This document shows positions 43,473-54,722 of a DNA stretch of 64,000 nt, piece by piece. Position numbers and translations under genes: made by a program. The notes beneath the pieces are model-generated. The model searched no databases, was not told the DNA's origin, and saw only the letters and a program-made list of their open reading frames with translations. Numbering within the stretch: the first letter of the stretch is position 1; every line of letters begins with the position of its first letter. The DNA is from Pseudomonas sp. Fl4BN1 (GTDB lineage Bacteria; Pseudomonadota; Gammaproteobacteria; Pseudomonadales; Pseudomonadaceae), in NCBI RefSeq assembly GCF_009908285.1, contig NZ_JAAARM010000002.1, forward strand, positions 124,001-188,000. The letters are read 5' to 3'.

Positions 43473-44225
43473 ATGCGTCGTTTGCTTTTCTCACTGTTGA
43501 TGTTCTGCGCCTTGCCTGCCTGGGCAGACAGCCACGACCAGTTGTACAAGGTCGCCGGTTGGCCGGAACAACGCGCGCATTTCAACGATGCCCTCAGCGC
43601 TGCCCAGCAACGCTACCAGAACAGCTTGCCGCCAGCGGTCTACCAGGCCCTGGTGGACAACAGCAATCAACGCTTCGCGCCTCAGGCCGTGGATCGTCGC
43701 GCCGAAGCGCAACTGCGGCAGAACCTTGCCGATCCCGCGCCCGCGCTGGCCTTCTTCCAGTCGCCTCTGGGACGCAAGATCGTTGCCGCGGAACTGCTGG
43801 CCACCCGCCGCGACCAACTGGCCAAGAACGCCCAGGGCCTGCCGAAGATGCCGGCCAGTGACAACCGCCAGTTGATCATCGGTCATCTGGCCCAGGCGCT
43901 GCCGGCCCGGGAAGCCGGCGCGGAAGTGAGCCTGGCGATTGCCGGCGTCGCCGCCGACAGCCTGAGCCAGATGATTCCCGGCCTGCTGGGCGGCGGGCAA
44001 GCCCAGGGCATGCTCAATGGTCAGCGCCAGCGGCTGATGCAGCAGATCGGCAATGACCTGAACAACACCCTGCTGTACGTCTATCGGGACCTGTCCGACA
44101 CCGAGCTGGAAGAGTTCGCCACCTTTGCCGAGTCCAGCGAAGGCAAGGCCTATTACCAGGCGGCCCTGGCAGCGATTCGCGCGGGGCTGGCGGTAGGACA
44201 GAGCAGCTCAAATCTCGCACCCTGA
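43473..44225 (+). CDS. DUF2059 periplasmic protein
   Basis: 250 residues with signal peptide cleaved after AWA (residue 18); AGGAG precedes the ATG. The mature chain is almost wholly helical, with a C-terminal DUF2059 domain recognisable by the pattern YRDLSDTELEEFATFAESSEGKAYY split by a helix break. Secreted, function unknown. Confidence 0.78.
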   Translation: MRRLLFSLLMFCALPAWADSHDQLYKVAGWPEQRAHFNDALSAAQQRYQNSLPPAVYQALVDNSNQRFAPQAVDRRAEAQLRQNLADPAPALAFFQSPLGRKIVAAELLATRRDQLAKNAQGLPKMPASDNRQLIIGHLAQALPAREAGAEVSLAIAGVAADSLSQMIPGLLGGGQAQGMLNGQRQRLMQQIGNDLNNTLLYVYRDLSDTELEEFATFAESSEGKAYYQAALAAIRAGLAVGQSSSNLAP

Positions 44226-44275
44226 ATCCTGGCTACCGGTGTTGCCCCTGTAGCCGTCCGCCCAGATACCCAGCC

Positions 44276-45214
44276 TCAGACATGCTGGGTGAGAAAAGCG
44301 AAGTACTGGTCGCGGTACAACGGAATTTCATTCGCCAGATGGTGCCGGGCCTCCGCCAGCATCAACACCTCGGGCGCGGCGAATTTGCCGCGAATCACCT
44401 GCAGGTTGTGCTCCCAATCCACCGTCATGTCCGCCTGCCCCTGTACGATCAACGGCTGCCTTGAGCTGCACGGCGCCGCCTCCAAACGCTTGATCCAGTG
44501 CGCCAGCGCACCCACCCAGGCAGTTGGCAGACGCTGGGGCTGCAGCGGATCGGACTGTAGGAAGGCGAGGAAATCCGGGTCGTTGGAGTTTTCGCTGAAG
44601 CGCCGGGCAATGCCGCTGACGAAGGGCCGCAGCAGGTAATAGCTGAGCATCGACCAGCCCCAGGCCCGCGGCCGCACCAGGGGCGATAACAGGATCACCT
44701 GGCCCTGGGCCGGGCTTTCGGCTCCCTGGTTGAGCAGATGATCCATGATGATCGCGCCGCCGGTGCTTTGTCCGAACAGGTGCCAGGGCTGTGGCAGGTC
44801 CAGGGACCGCGCTTCGGCGAACAGGCCTTGCAGCACCCGCTGGTACACCGCGAAGTCATCGATACTGGCTCGCTCGCCACTGGACAGCCCGTGCCCAGGC
44901 AGATCGCAGGAAATCACCACAAAGTGGCGCTGCAGCGCCCACTCAATCACATGTCGGTACAAACCCATGTGATCGTAGAAACCGTGGAACAGAAACAGCG
45001 TTGCCCGCGGCTGCTCTGGCCACCAGACCTGACAGACCACTTCGTAGCCGTCCACCTGGAACCGCCCCAGGCGACTGCGCGGCACCAGCGCACGTCCGGC
45101 GAAGTCCAGCCCATAGAACCGTTGGTAGGCCTGAGCCTCGGCCGACAAGGGCTGCCCGGCGACCAGGGGTTGCAGGCTGGCACGCAGGTGGTCGGAGTCG
45201 AAGGTCGCGGACAT
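44276..45214 (-). CDS. Alpha/beta hydrolase, lysophospholipase/monoglyceride-lipase-like
   Basis: 312 residues from the ATG at 45214. Oxyanion motif FLFHGFYDH, nucleophile elbow GQSTGG with Ser150, acid-region QGQADMTVDW and catalytic His in ARHHL. PldB/monoacylglycerol lipase relatives cleave a fatty acyl chain from lysolipids. No signal peptide, so cytoplasmic. Exact substrate undetermined. Confidence 0.8.
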   Translation of the reverse strand: MSATFDSDHLRASLQPLVAGQPLSAEAQAYQRFYGLDFAGRALVPRSRLGRFQVDGYEVVCQVWWPEQPRATLFLFHGFYDHMGLYRHVIEWALQRHFVVISCDLPGHGLSSGERASIDDFAVYQRVLQGLFAEARSLDLPQPWHLFGQSTGGAIIMDHLLNQGAESPAQGQVILLSPLVRPRAWGWSMLSYYLLRPFVSGIARRFSENSNDPDFLAFLQSDPLQPQRLPTAWVGALAHWIKRLEAAPCSSRQPLIVQGQADMTVDWEHNLQVIRGKFAAPEVLMLAEARHHLANEIPLYRDQYFAFLTQHV

Positions 45215-45323
45215 AGAGGTTTCCAAAACGGGATAGCGGGGACAAAACGGGCTTTCTGGGCCTGCGATATTCATCTGTCGCGGCAAGCATGGCAAGCTAC
45301 GCGACCTTCGAGGACTGTATTCC

Positions 45324-45902
45324 ATGCGCCATTCTTACCGCACGCCCCTGATTGCCAGCCTGCTCGTCCTGATCTGTGCCGTTGTGCTGTGGAGCGCCTA
45401 CGACTGGTTTCAGGGACGCTATCTGCGGGCCTTCAGTGAGCACACGGCGATGTTCTCCGGCGACCCCTTGCAGCTGCCCGCCGAGTTGGCCGGCCCCGGG
45501 GCGATCCGCCTGGTGCACTTCTGGGACCCGGCCTGCCCCTGCAACGTCGGCAATCAGCAGCACCTGGCCGAGCTGATCGAGGCCTACGGCCCTCAGGGCG
45601 TGGAGTTCTACTCGGTGCAAAAGCCTGGCAGTCACGGCCAGCTACCCGCCACCCTGAGCCGCCTGAAACCCCTCGACAGCCTGCCGGGTGCCGAACAGAT
45701 CCCCGCCAGCCCGGCAGTGGCGATCTGGGACCGTAGCGGCAAACTGGCGTACTTCGGTCCCTACAGCGAAGGCCTGACCTGCAACGCCAGCAACAGCTTT
45801 ATCGAGCCGATCCTCCAGGCCCTGCAGGACAATCGCAAGGTCAGCGCCACCCATACCCTGGCGGTAGGCTGCTACTGTCCCTGGCCAGCCAGCGCGGACT
45901 AA
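45324..45902 (+). CDS. Membrane-anchored thioredoxin-like protein (DUF6436)
   Basis: 192 residues. N-terminal membrane helix at about 8-25, then a thioredoxin-like fold with FWDPACPCNVGNQ: the active-site pair is C-x-C rather than C-x-x-C. A second pair CYC occurs at the C-terminus (AVGCYCPW). GAGGA precedes the ATG. The two pairs may form a redox relay in the periplasm. Function not established. Confidence 0.75.
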   Translation: MRHSYRTPLIASLLVLICAVVLWSAYDWFQGRYLRAFSEHTAMFSGDPLQLPAELAGPGAIRLVHFWDPACPCNVGNQQHLAELIEAYGPQGVEFYSVQKPGSHGQLPATLSRLKPLDSLPGAEQIPASPAVAIWDRSGKLAYFGPYSEGLTCNASNSFIEPILQALQDNRKVSATHTLAVGCYCPWPASAD

Positions 45903-46009
45903 GGCATTCGCGACTATTCAAGGACCGCCTCCTGCGCGAGGCCCATGACTTGTGCTAAATCTCTGCAGCTCTCCCAAGGCGGCATTGAAAACAACAGCAA
46001 GGAGCCCGC

Positions 46010-48421
46010 ATGAAACGCAGCCTGACCGTCGTCGCCGTACTGATCTTCGCCCTGTTGGCAGGCGTTGCCGGCTATCTGTACAGCAAACAGCCGACGCGTC
46101 AGGGCCAGGTCGAGCTCAGCGGCCTGCAGGGCTCGGTCACCGTGCGCTACGACGAACGCGGCGTGCCGCACATCCGTGCGGAAAACGAAGCCGATCTGTA
46201 CCGCGCCCTGGGTTACGTCCACGCCCAGGACCGGCTGTTCCAGATGGAAATCCTGCGGCGTCTGGCCCGCGGCGAGCTGGCAGAAGTCCTGGGGCCCAAG
46301 CTGCTGGATACCGACAAACTGTTTCGCAGCCTGCGCATTCGCGAGCGTGCCGACAGCTACGTGGCCGGGCTCGACCGCCAGTCTCCGGCCTGGAAGGCCC
46401 TGGAAGCCTATCTGGACGGCATTAACCAGTATCAGGCCAGCCACGCCCAGCCCATGGAATTCGATGTCCTGGGTATCCACAAACGGCCGTTCACTGCAGA
46501 AGACACTGTCAGCGTCGCCGGTTTCATGGCCTACAGCTTCGCCATGGCCTTTCGTACCGAACCGCTGCTGACCTACATCCGCGACCAGTTGGGCAACGAC
46601 TACCTGAAGGTCTTCGATCTCGACTGGCAGCCCAAGGGCGTGCTGGCCAAGGGCAAGTCGCCCACCTCACTGCCATTGGCCGCCGTTGACTGGCAGGACC
46701 TGGGGCAGATCGCCCGCCTGAGCCAGGAGGCCCTGAGCGAGGCGGGACTGCCGCAGTTCGAAGGCAGCAACGCCTGGGCCGTGGCCGGCGCACGCACCAA
46801 GAGCGGCCGGCCGCTGCTGGCCGGCGACCCGCATATTCGCTATTCCCTGCCATCGGTTTGGTACGAGGCGCAACTGTCGGCGCCGGGTTTCGAGCTCTAC
46901 GGCCATCATCAGGCCCTGGTGCCCTTTGCCTTCCTGGGCCACAACCTGGACTTCGGCTGGAGCCTGACCATGTTCCAGAACGACGACCTCGATCTGATCG
47001 CCGAGAAGGTCAACCCGGAGAACCCCAATCAGGTCTGGTTCCACGACAAATGGGTCGACCTGAGCAGCAGCACGCAACAGATTGCGGTCAAGGGCCAGGC
47101 ACCGGTGACCCTGACCTTGCGCCAGTCACCCCACGGTCCGATCATCAACGACATGCTCGGTACCACCGTGGGCAAGGCCCCGGTGGCCATGTGGTGGGGC
47201 TTCCTGGAAACTCCGAACCCGATCCTCGACGGTTTCTACCAGCTCAATCGTGCCGACACCCTGGCCAAAGCCCGCGCCGCCGCGGCCAAGATCCACGCAC
47301 CAGGACTGAACATCATCTGGGCCAACGCCAAGGGCGACATCGGCTGGTGGGCTGCGGCGCTGCTGCCCAAGCGCCCAGCCGGGGCCAAGCCGGCCTTTAT
47401 CCTCGATGGCAGCACCGCCATGGCGGACAAGGAAGGCTTCTACCCCTTCAGCGCCAACCCTCAGGAAGAGAATCCGGCCCGGGGCTATATCGTCTCTGCC
47501 AACTTCCAGCCGCTCTCCCCCACCGGCGTGGAAATTCCCGGCTACTACAACCTCCCCGACCGTGGTCAACAACTGGACCGTCAGCTCAGTGACAAAAGTG
47601 TCAAGTGGGACCTGGAAAACACCCAGAAACTGCAACTGGGCACCACCACCGCCTACGGCCCGCGCCTGTTGGCTCCCCTGCTGCCGGTGTTGCGAGAAGT
47701 GGTCAGCGATCCCGAGGAACTGAAACTGGTCGAGCAACTGGCGAAGTGGCCAGGCGACTACCCGCTGGACTCCACCAGCGCCACCCTGTTCAACCAGTTC
47801 CTGTTCGAACTGGCCGACGCCACCTTCCACGAGAAACTCGGCGACGCCTATTTCGACGCGCTGATCCAGGCCCGGGTAGTCGATGCCGCCCTGCCACGCC
47901 TGGCGGCGGACCCCGACTCGCCCTGGTGGGACAATCGCACCACCGCTCAGCGTGAAAGCCGCGCCGACACCGTGAAGGTGGCCTGGCGCGCCAGCATCGA
48001 CCACCTCAAGCGCACCCTAGGGGCCAACCCTGGGCAATGGCGCTGGGGCACCGCCCATACCCTGACCCACGCCCACCCACTGGGCATGCAGAAACCTCTG
48101 GACCGGTTGTTCAACGTTGGCCCTCTGGAAGCCCCCGGCAGCCATGAAGTGCCGAACAACCTCACCGCCAAGATCGGCCCGGCGCCCTGGTCAGTGGTGT
48201 ATGGCCCCTCGACCCGACGCATCATCGACTTCGCCGATCCGGCCCACAGCCTGACCATCAACCCGGTGGGCCAGAGCGGTGTACTGTTCGACAAGCACTA
48301 CGACGATCAGGCTGAGGCCTACATCGAAGGGGTCTATCAGCAAGCGCACTTCAGCGAAGAAGAGGTCACCGCCAATACCCGCAGCACTCTGAAGCTGCTG
48401 CCGGCGCGCGGCCCCCAATAA
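46010..48421 (+). CDS. hacB: Penicillin-acylase family amidase, AHL acylase HacB-like
   Basis: 803 residues with AAGGAG upstream. An N-terminal signal/anchor helix (about 5-23) exports the precursor. Autoproteolysis before Ser253 in EGSNAWAVAG would release an alpha chain and a beta chain with Ser253 as N-terminal nucleophile; the beta-chain AGDPH and the NLTM/NVGP loops are family-like. In P. aeruginosa the gene beside the spu operon, PA0305, is HacB, which degrades acyl-homoserine lactones. Position and size agree; actual AHL activity could vary. Confidence 0.82.
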   Translation: MKRSLTVVAVLIFALLAGVAGYLYSKQPTRQGQVELSGLQGSVTVRYDERGVPHIRAENEADLYRALGYVHAQDRLFQMEILRRLARGELAEVLGPKLLDTDKLFRSLRIRERADSYVAGLDRQSPAWKALEAYLDGINQYQASHAQPMEFDVLGIHKRPFTAEDTVSVAGFMAYSFAMAFRTEPLLTYIRDQLGNDYLKVFDLDWQPKGVLAKGKSPTSLPLAAVDWQDLGQIARLSQEALSEAGLPQFEGSNAWAVAGARTKSGRPLLAGDPHIRYSLPSVWYEAQLSAPGFELYGHHQALVPFAFLGHNLDFGWSLTMFQNDDLDLIAEKVNPENPNQVWFHDKWVDLSSSTQQIAVKGQAPVTLTLRQSPHGPIINDMLGTTVGKAPVAMWWGFLETPNPILDGFYQLNRADTLAKARAAAAKIHAPGLNIIWANAKGDIGWWAAALLPKRPAGAKPAFILDGSTAMADKEGFYPFSANPQEENPARGYIVSANFQPLSPTGVEIPGYYNLPDRGQQLDRQLSDKSVKWDLENTQKLQLGTTTAYGPRLLAPLLPVLREVVSDPEELKLVEQLAKWPGDYPLDSTSATLFNQFLFELADATFHEKLGDAYFDALIQARVVDAALPRLAADPDSPWWDNRTTAQRESRADTVKVAWRASIDHLKRTLGANPGQWRWGTAHTLTHAHPLGMQKPLDRLFNVGPLEAPGSHEVPNNLTAKIGPAPWSVVYGPSTRRIIDFADPAHSLTINPVGQSGVLFDKHYDDQAEAYIEGVYQQAHFSEEEVTANTRSTLKLLPARGPQ

Positions 48422-48579
48422 GCCGGGGCAGCCCATTGTTGGCAAACGGGCTCGCCATCGAGTTCATTTGCGCGTACTGGGCAGGTATTTGAGCGAATCG
48501 GACACACCCGAAACGCCAGGATGGTCAAGACTGAGGGTGTCGCAACAGCACACCCCCAACCCATCCCGGAGTGACTACG

Positions 48580-48921
48580 ATGTTCCATAACTGGTCCGAA
48601 CTGCTGCCTACCATCAAGAAAGCCTTTGGCTCCCTGGGCAAGAGCAACCCGAAAATGGTCCAGGCCTATATGGCCCTGGGTGAAGCCGCGGAAGAAAACA
48701 ACGTACTCGACGCCAAGACCCGCGAGCTGATTTCCATTGCCGTGGCCATCACCACCCGCTGTGACGGCTGCATCGGTGTACACACCGACGCCGCGATCAA
48801 GGCCGGCGCCACCCGCGAAGAAGTGGCCGCGACCCTGGCCACGGCGATCTCGCTGAATGCCGGTGCGGCGTATATCTATTCACTGCGCACGCTAGAGGCG
48901 TATGACAGCCTGAAGCCATGA
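48580..48921 (+). CDS. AhpD-like/carboxymuconolactone-decarboxylase family protein
   Basis: 113 residues from the ATG at 48580 with GGAG 8 bases upstream. One CMD domain with a redox C-x-x-C (Cys61, Cys64) followed by His68 in CDGCIGVHTD, the arrangement of AhpD peroxidase-type thiol enzymes rather than true decarboxylases. A general peroxidatic or disulfide-reductase role is likely. No operon partner is visible. Confidence 0.86.
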   Translation: MFHNWSELLPTIKKAFGSLGKSNPKMVQAYMALGEAAEENNVLDAKTRELISIAVAITTRCDGCIGVHTDAAIKAGATREEVAATLATAISLNAGAAYIYSLRTLEAYDSLKP

Positions 48922-49049
48922 CGGCCCTGCGCCAATCTCGAAGCAGCACCTTTGGCAACGGAAAGGCCGACGTGTTGCGGGATCAGCAGCCAGGGCTCAG
49001 GGCGCTGGACTTCATCGAGATCACCCGCCAGTCGCCCTGGCAATCCTGA
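48918..49049 (+). CDS. Possible 43-residue small ORF
   Basis: An ATG overlapping the preceding stop as ATGA opens a 43-residue frame ending LDFIEITRQSPWQS, just before the terminator. The tight overlap hints at coupled translation, but I recognise no family and codon context gives little support. Confidence 0.2.
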   Translation: MTALRQSRSSTFGNGKADVLRDQQPGLRALDFIEITRQSPWQS

Positions 49050-49066
49050 GAGGGAATGTTCAGGGT

Positions 49067-49105
49067 AAAAAAAACCTCGCTCCCGATCAGGGGCGAGGTT
49101 TTTTT
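49067..49105. terminator. Bidirectional terminator of spuH and the CMD gene
   Basis: CCTCGC and GCGAGG, extended by CCC/GGG, form a stem flanked by eight A on one side and seven T on the other, 17 bases beyond the spuH stop. Confidence 0.88.
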
Positions 49106-49121
49106 CAGTGCTGCACGCAGG

Positions 49122-50012
49122 TCAGACGGTTTCCACCCGCTGTGGCCGACGCACGTCCGGCTGTTTCCAGGAGTCGGCGGCGCTTTCTTCGATGGCTTGC
49201 TGGATTGCCCGCTTGCGGGATTCTTCGGCGCGACGGCTGAAGAACCAGACCAGGAAGGTCACCAGGGACACCGCCAGCAGAATCAGGCTGGCCACGGCGT
49301 TGATCTCAGGTTTTACCCCCAGGCGCACCGCCGAGAACACTTCCATCGGCAAGGTGGTGGAACCCGGGCCGGAGACGAAGCTGGCCAGAACCAGGTCATC
49401 CAGGGACAGGGCGAAGGACATCATGCCGCCCGCTGCCAGGGAGGGCGCGATCATCGGGATGGTGATCAGGAAGAACACCTTCCACGGCCGCGCGCCAAGG
49501 TCCATGGCCGCCTCTTCGATGGACAGGTCCAGCTCACGCAGGCGTGCCGACACCACCACCGCCACATAGGCGGCGCAGAACGTGGTGTGAGCGATCCAGA
49601 TGGTGACGATGCCACGCTCCTGGGGCCAACCGATGGCCTGGGCCATGGCCACGAACAGCAGCAACAGCGACAGACCGGTGATCACTTCCGGCATCACCAG
49701 CGGCGCGGTGACCAGGCCACCGAACAGGGTGCGGCCCTTGAAGTGGGTGATCCGGGTCAGCACGAATGCCGCCAGGGTGCCCAGGGCCACCGCCGCTACT
49801 GCGGTGTAGCAGGCGATCTCCAGGGACCGCAGGACCGAGCCCATGAGCTGGGTGTTGTCCAGCAGCCCGACGTACCAACTGATCGACCAACCGCCCCACA
49901 CCGTCACCAGTCGCGAGGCGTTGAACGAGTAGATCACCAGGATCAGCATCGGCAGGTAGATGAACAACAATCCCAGCACCAGCATCAGGCTTGAAAAACT
50001 GAAGCGCTTCAT
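49122..50012 (-). CDS. spuH: Polyamine ABC transporter permease
   Basis: 296 residues, six membrane segments, PotC/PotI type. The EAA loop EEAAMDLGARPWKVFFLITIP contacts the ATPase. With SpuG it makes the inner-membrane channel for putrescine/spermidine import. Overlaps spuG by 4 bases (ATGA) and ends the operon at the terminator above. Confidence 0.92.
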   Translation of the reverse strand: MKRFSFSSLMLVLGLLFIYLPMLILVIYSFNASRLVTVWGGWSISWYVGLLDNTQLMGSVLRSLEIACYTAVAAVALGTLAAFVLTRITHFKGRTLFGGLVTAPLVMPEVITGLSLLLLFVAMAQAIGWPQERGIVTIWIAHTTFCAAYVAVVVSARLRELDLSIEEAAMDLGARPWKVFFLITIPMIAPSLAAGGMMSFALSLDDLVLASFVSGPGSTTLPMEVFSAVRLGVKPEINAVASLILLAVSLVTFLVWFFSRRAEESRKRAIQQAIEESAADSWKQPDVRRPQRVETV

Positions 50013-50929
50013 TCCTTGCCCTCCATTTCCTTGGCCTGACTGCGGTTGAACAGGATGATCGGCACAATCAGGATCGCCAGCATCACCACTGCCAGGGCAG
50101 ACGCCACCGGCCAGTCACGGTTGTTGAAGAACTCTTGCCAGAGCACTTTACCGATCATCAGGGTTTCCGGACCGCCCAACAGTTCCGGAATCACGAACTC
50201 GCCCACCACCGGGATGAACACCAGCATGCAGCCGGCGATGATGCCGTTCTTGGACAGCGGTACGGTGATCGTCCAGAAGCTGTTGAAGGAGCTAGAACCC
50301 AGGTCGGCCGCCGCCTCCAGCAGACTGTGGTCGTGTTTTACCAGGTTGGCGTAGAGCGGCAGGATCATGAACGGCAGGTAGGAATAGACCACGCCGATGT
50401 ACACCGCGATGTTGGTGTTGAGGATCTGCAGCGGTTCGTTGATCCAGCCCATCGACATCAGGAAGCCATTGAGCAGGCCGTTGTTACTGAGAATGCCCAT
50501 CCAGGCATAGACGCGGATCAGGATCGCGGTCCAGGTCGGCATCATGATCAGCAGCACCAGCACCGTCTGCATCTCTTTGCGGGCACTGGCGATGGCATAG
50601 GCCATCGGGTAGCCGATCAGCAGGCAGAGGATGGTGCTGAAGAACGCCATCTTCAGCGAGCCGAGGTAGGCGGCGATGTACAGCTCGTCGTCCCCCAGCA
50701 TCGCGTAGTTGCCGAGGTTGAGCAGCAGCTGGAGCTTCTGGTCGACGTAGCTGTAGATCTCGGTATACGGCGGAATGGCCACGTCCGCTTCGGCGAAGCT
50801 GATCTTCAGGACAATGAAGAACGGCAGCATGAAGAACAGGAACAGCCAGATGAAGGGGATCCCGATGACCAGTTGGCGACCACCGGGAATTATTCGATTG
50901 AGTCGGCGCTTGAGCTTTCGCATGTTCAT
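50009..50929 (-). CDS. spuG: Polyamine ABC transporter permease
   Basis: 306 residues from the ATG at 50929, which overlaps the spuF stop as ATGA; an alternative ATG lies 6 bases on. PotB/PotH type with six membrane segments and an EAA loop LEAAADLGSSSFNSFWTITVP. Partner of SpuH. Confidence 0.92.
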   Translation of the reverse strand: MNMRKLKRRLNRIIPGGRQLVIGIPFIWLFLFFMLPFFIVLKISFAEADVAIPPYTEIYSYVDQKLQLLLNLGNYAMLGDDELYIAAYLGSLKMAFFSTILCLLIGYPMAYAIASARKEMQTVLVLLIMMPTWTAILIRVYAWMGILSNNGLLNGFLMSMGWINEPLQILNTNIAVYIGVVYSYLPFMILPLYANLVKHDHSLLEAAADLGSSSFNSFWTITVPLSKNGIIAGCMLVFIPVVGEFVIPELLGGPETLMIGKVLWQEFFNNRDWPVASALAVVMLAILIVPIILFNRSQAKEMEGKE

Positions 50930-52068
50930 GAGCGCAGTACCACGCCGCTGTCGTCTTCCCACCACACGTAGACCTGGTCACCCCAGGTCGGCCGCGCGCC
51001 ACGGCGCTCGGCGTTGGCGACGAAGGACTGCACCAGCTTGCCGCTCGGCAGCTCGACGTAGAACACCGAGTGACCGCCCAGGTAAGCAATGTCGTGCACC
51101 TTGCCGCTGGACCAGTTGTACTCGCAGGTCGGCATCTCGGCGGTGACCAGGAGTTTTTCCGGGCGGATCGCGTAGGTCACCGACTTGTCCTGGACCGAGG
51201 TGCTGATGCCGTGGCCAACATAGATGCTGCGGTCCACGTCCTTGCAGGTGATCACCGCATGGCCCTCGGCATCGTCCACCACTTCGCCCTCGAAGATGTT
51301 GACGTTGCCGATGAACTCGCAGACCAGACGGCTGACCGGCGTTTCATAAATATCGATCGGGCTGCCGATCTGGGCGATCCAGCCCAGGTGCATGATGGCG
51401 ATGCGCTCGGCCATGGTCATGGCCTCTTCCTGGTCGTGAGTCACCATCACGCAGGTCACACCCACGCGCTCGATGATCTCTACCAGCTCCAGCTGCATCT
51501 GCGAGCGCAGCTTCTTGTCCAGGGCGCCCATGGGCTCATCCAACAGCAACAGTTTCGGGCGCTTGGCCAGAGAGCGGGCCAGGGCCACGCGCTGGCGCTG
51601 GCCGCCGGACAGTTGGTGCGGCTTGCGTTTGGCGTATTGGCTCATCTGCACCAGCTTGAGCATTTCGGCCACCCGGGCGTCGACTTCAGCGGCCGGGATC
51701 TTGTCCTGCTTGAGGCCGAAGGCGATGTTCTGCGCCACAGTCATGTGCGGGAACAAGGCGTAGGACTGGAACATCATGTTGATCGGCCGCTCGTAAGGCG
51801 GCATATCGGTGATGTCCACGCCATCGAGGAAGATTCGCCCCTCCGTCGGCCGCTCGAACCCGGCCAGCATACGCAGCAAAGTGGACTTGCCCGATCCCGA
51901 GCCGCCGAGCAGGGCGAAGATCTCGCCTTTGTTGATTTCCAGGGACACATCGTCCACAGCAATCGTCTCGTCGAACTTCTTCGTGACCCGGTCGATTTTG
52001 ACCAACACCTGTTTCGGTGTCTGGTCGCCCTCGAGGGCTTTCTTATAGGCGCCGGAGGCAACTGCCAT
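50926..52068 (-). CDS. spuF: Polyamine ABC transporter ATP-binding protein
   Basis: 380 residues, PotA/PotG type. Walker A GGSGSGKST (Lys61), Q-loop FQSYALFPH, signature LSGGQRQRVA, Walker B LLLLDEP, D-loop ALD and H-loop VTHDQ are intact, followed by a TOBE domain. An N-terminal extension of about 20 residues precedes the ATPase fold. Confidence 0.93.
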   Translation of the reverse strand: MAVASGAYKKALEGDQTPKQVLVKIDRVTKKFDETIAVDDVSLEINKGEIFALLGGSGSGKSTLLRMLAGFERPTEGRIFLDGVDITDMPPYERPINMMFQSYALFPHMTVAQNIAFGLKQDKIPAAEVDARVAEMLKLVQMSQYAKRKPHQLSGGQRQRVALARSLAKRPKLLLLDEPMGALDKKLRSQMQLELVEIIERVGVTCVMVTHDQEEAMTMAERIAIMHLGWIAQIGSPIDIYETPVSRLVCEFIGNVNIFEGEVVDDAEGHAVITCKDVDRSIYVGHGISTSVQDKSVTYAIRPEKLLVTAEMPTCEYNWSSGKVHDIAYLGGHSVFYVELPSGKLVQSFVANAERRGARPTWGDQVYVWWEDDSGVVLRS

Positions 52069-52140
52069 TTTGCGAAACTCCCAACAAAATTTGCAGCCCG
52101 CCGCACGCCGGCGGGCCTTGGATAGTTTGAGCCTGTGGAA

Positions 52141-53358
<1,218 letters not shown>

Positions 53359-53425
53359 TCATTTAATTGTTTCCTGTTGCCGCCCTCGCCATGACGACGA
53401 CAACAGGATATTGCTGCAAATCGGT

Positions 53426-54538
53426 TTATTTACCGGATTTGATCTTGGTCCAACTGCGGGTCAGGACGCGCTGGGTCGCGGCCGGCAAGTCGGAGATCGC
53501 GTACAGCTTGGCCTGGACATCCGCAGGCGGGTAAACGCCCGGGTCGCTGGTGATGTCTTTATCGACCAATGGGGTTGCAGCCGCGTTACCGTTGGGGAAA
53601 CGCACGGCGTTGGTGATCTCGGCCATCACTTCCGGCTTCTGCAGGAAGGTCATGAACTTGTAGGCACCTTCGACGTTTTCTGCATCTTTAGGGATGGCGA
53701 CCATGTCGTAGAAACTGCCAGCACCCTCTTTCGGAATGTTGTAGCTGACCTTGACCTTGTCACCGGCTTCAGCCGCACGGGCCTTGGCCTGGTAGATATC
53801 GCCCGAGTAACCAACAGCCACGCAGATGTTGCCGTTGGCCAGGTCAGAGATGTACTTGGACGAATGGAAGTAGGCGATCGAAGGACGGATCTTGAGGAAC
53901 AGTGCTTCGGCTTCAGCCAGTTGTTTCTTGTCCTGGCTATCGGTTGGGTAGCCCAGGTAGTGCAATGCCACCGGAATCATCTCGGTTGGCGAATCGAGGA
54001 AGCTGACGCCACAGGATTTCAACTTCGCGGCGTTTTCCGGCTTGAACAGCAGGTCCCAGGAGTTGGTCGGTGCGTCGGCACCCAATGCAGCCTTGACCTT
54101 CTCGGCATTGAAGCCGATACCGATCGAGCCCCACATGTAAGGGAAAGCGTGTTTGTTGCCCGGGTCACTCACCGATACCGCCTTGAGCAGCGACTCGTTG
54201 AGGTTCTTCCAGTTCGGCAACTTGGACCGGTCCAGTTCCTGGTAGACGCCCGCCTTGATCTGCTTGGCCAGGAAGTTGTTGGAAGGCACCACCACGTCGT
54301 AACCGGACTTGCCGGCCAGCAACTTGGCTTCCAGGGTCTCGTTGCTGTCGAACACGTCATAGACCACTTTGATGCCCGACTCGGCTTCAAACTTCTTGAT
54401 GGTGTCCGGAGCGATGTAATCGGACCAGTTGTAAACGTGCAGCACTTTATCGTCCGCCTGTGCCGCGGCCGCCATCACGCCCATCAGGGACATGGCGAGG
54501 AGGGTCTTGCCAGCTAACTTCATACCTAATGCCTTCAT
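53426..54538 (-). CDS. spuD: Putrescine-preferential periplasmic binding protein
   Basis: 370 residues from the ATG at 54538 with GGAG upstream; a second ATG at 54523 is possible. Signal peptide ends AAQA near residue 32. Paralogue of SpuE with [13 protein letters not shown] and [13 protein letters not shown]. The 190-base gap to spuE contains an imperfect inverted repeat CCTGTTG/CAACAGG (53383-53407), which could allow the two proteins to be made in different amounts. Confidence 0.9.
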   Translation of the reverse strand: MKALGMKLAGKTLLAMSLMGVMAAAAQADDKVLHVYNWSDYIAPDTIKKFEAESGIKVVYDVFDSNETLEAKLLAGKSGYDVVVPSNNFLAKQIKAGVYQELDRSKLPNWKNLNESLLKAVSVSDPGNKHAFPYMWGSIGIGFNAEKVKAALGADAPTNSWDLLFKPENAAKLKSCGVSFLDSPTEMIPVALHYLGYPTDSQDKKQLAEAEALFLKIRPSIAYFHSSKYISDLANGNICVAVGYSGDIYQAKARAAEAGDKVKVSYNIPKEGAGSFYDMVAIPKDAENVEGAYKFMTFLQKPEVMAEITNAVRFPNGNAAATPLVDKDITSDPGVYPPADVQAKLYAISDLPAATQRVLTRSWTKIKSGK

Positions 54539-54722
54539 GCGTAATGCTCCGATTATTCTTTTTAAGCACATTCTTGGTGACCCAGAGCCAGCGGCCGATA
54601 TGCAAGCCACTAAGAACGGCGGGTAGTCTGGCAAGATCCAAGGCCGGCTTTCAAGGAAAGTCCCGGCCTTTATATCCACTTTGAACGCAATGCCCGCAAG
54701 CATCGCGCTCAAAGCCTAGCAC

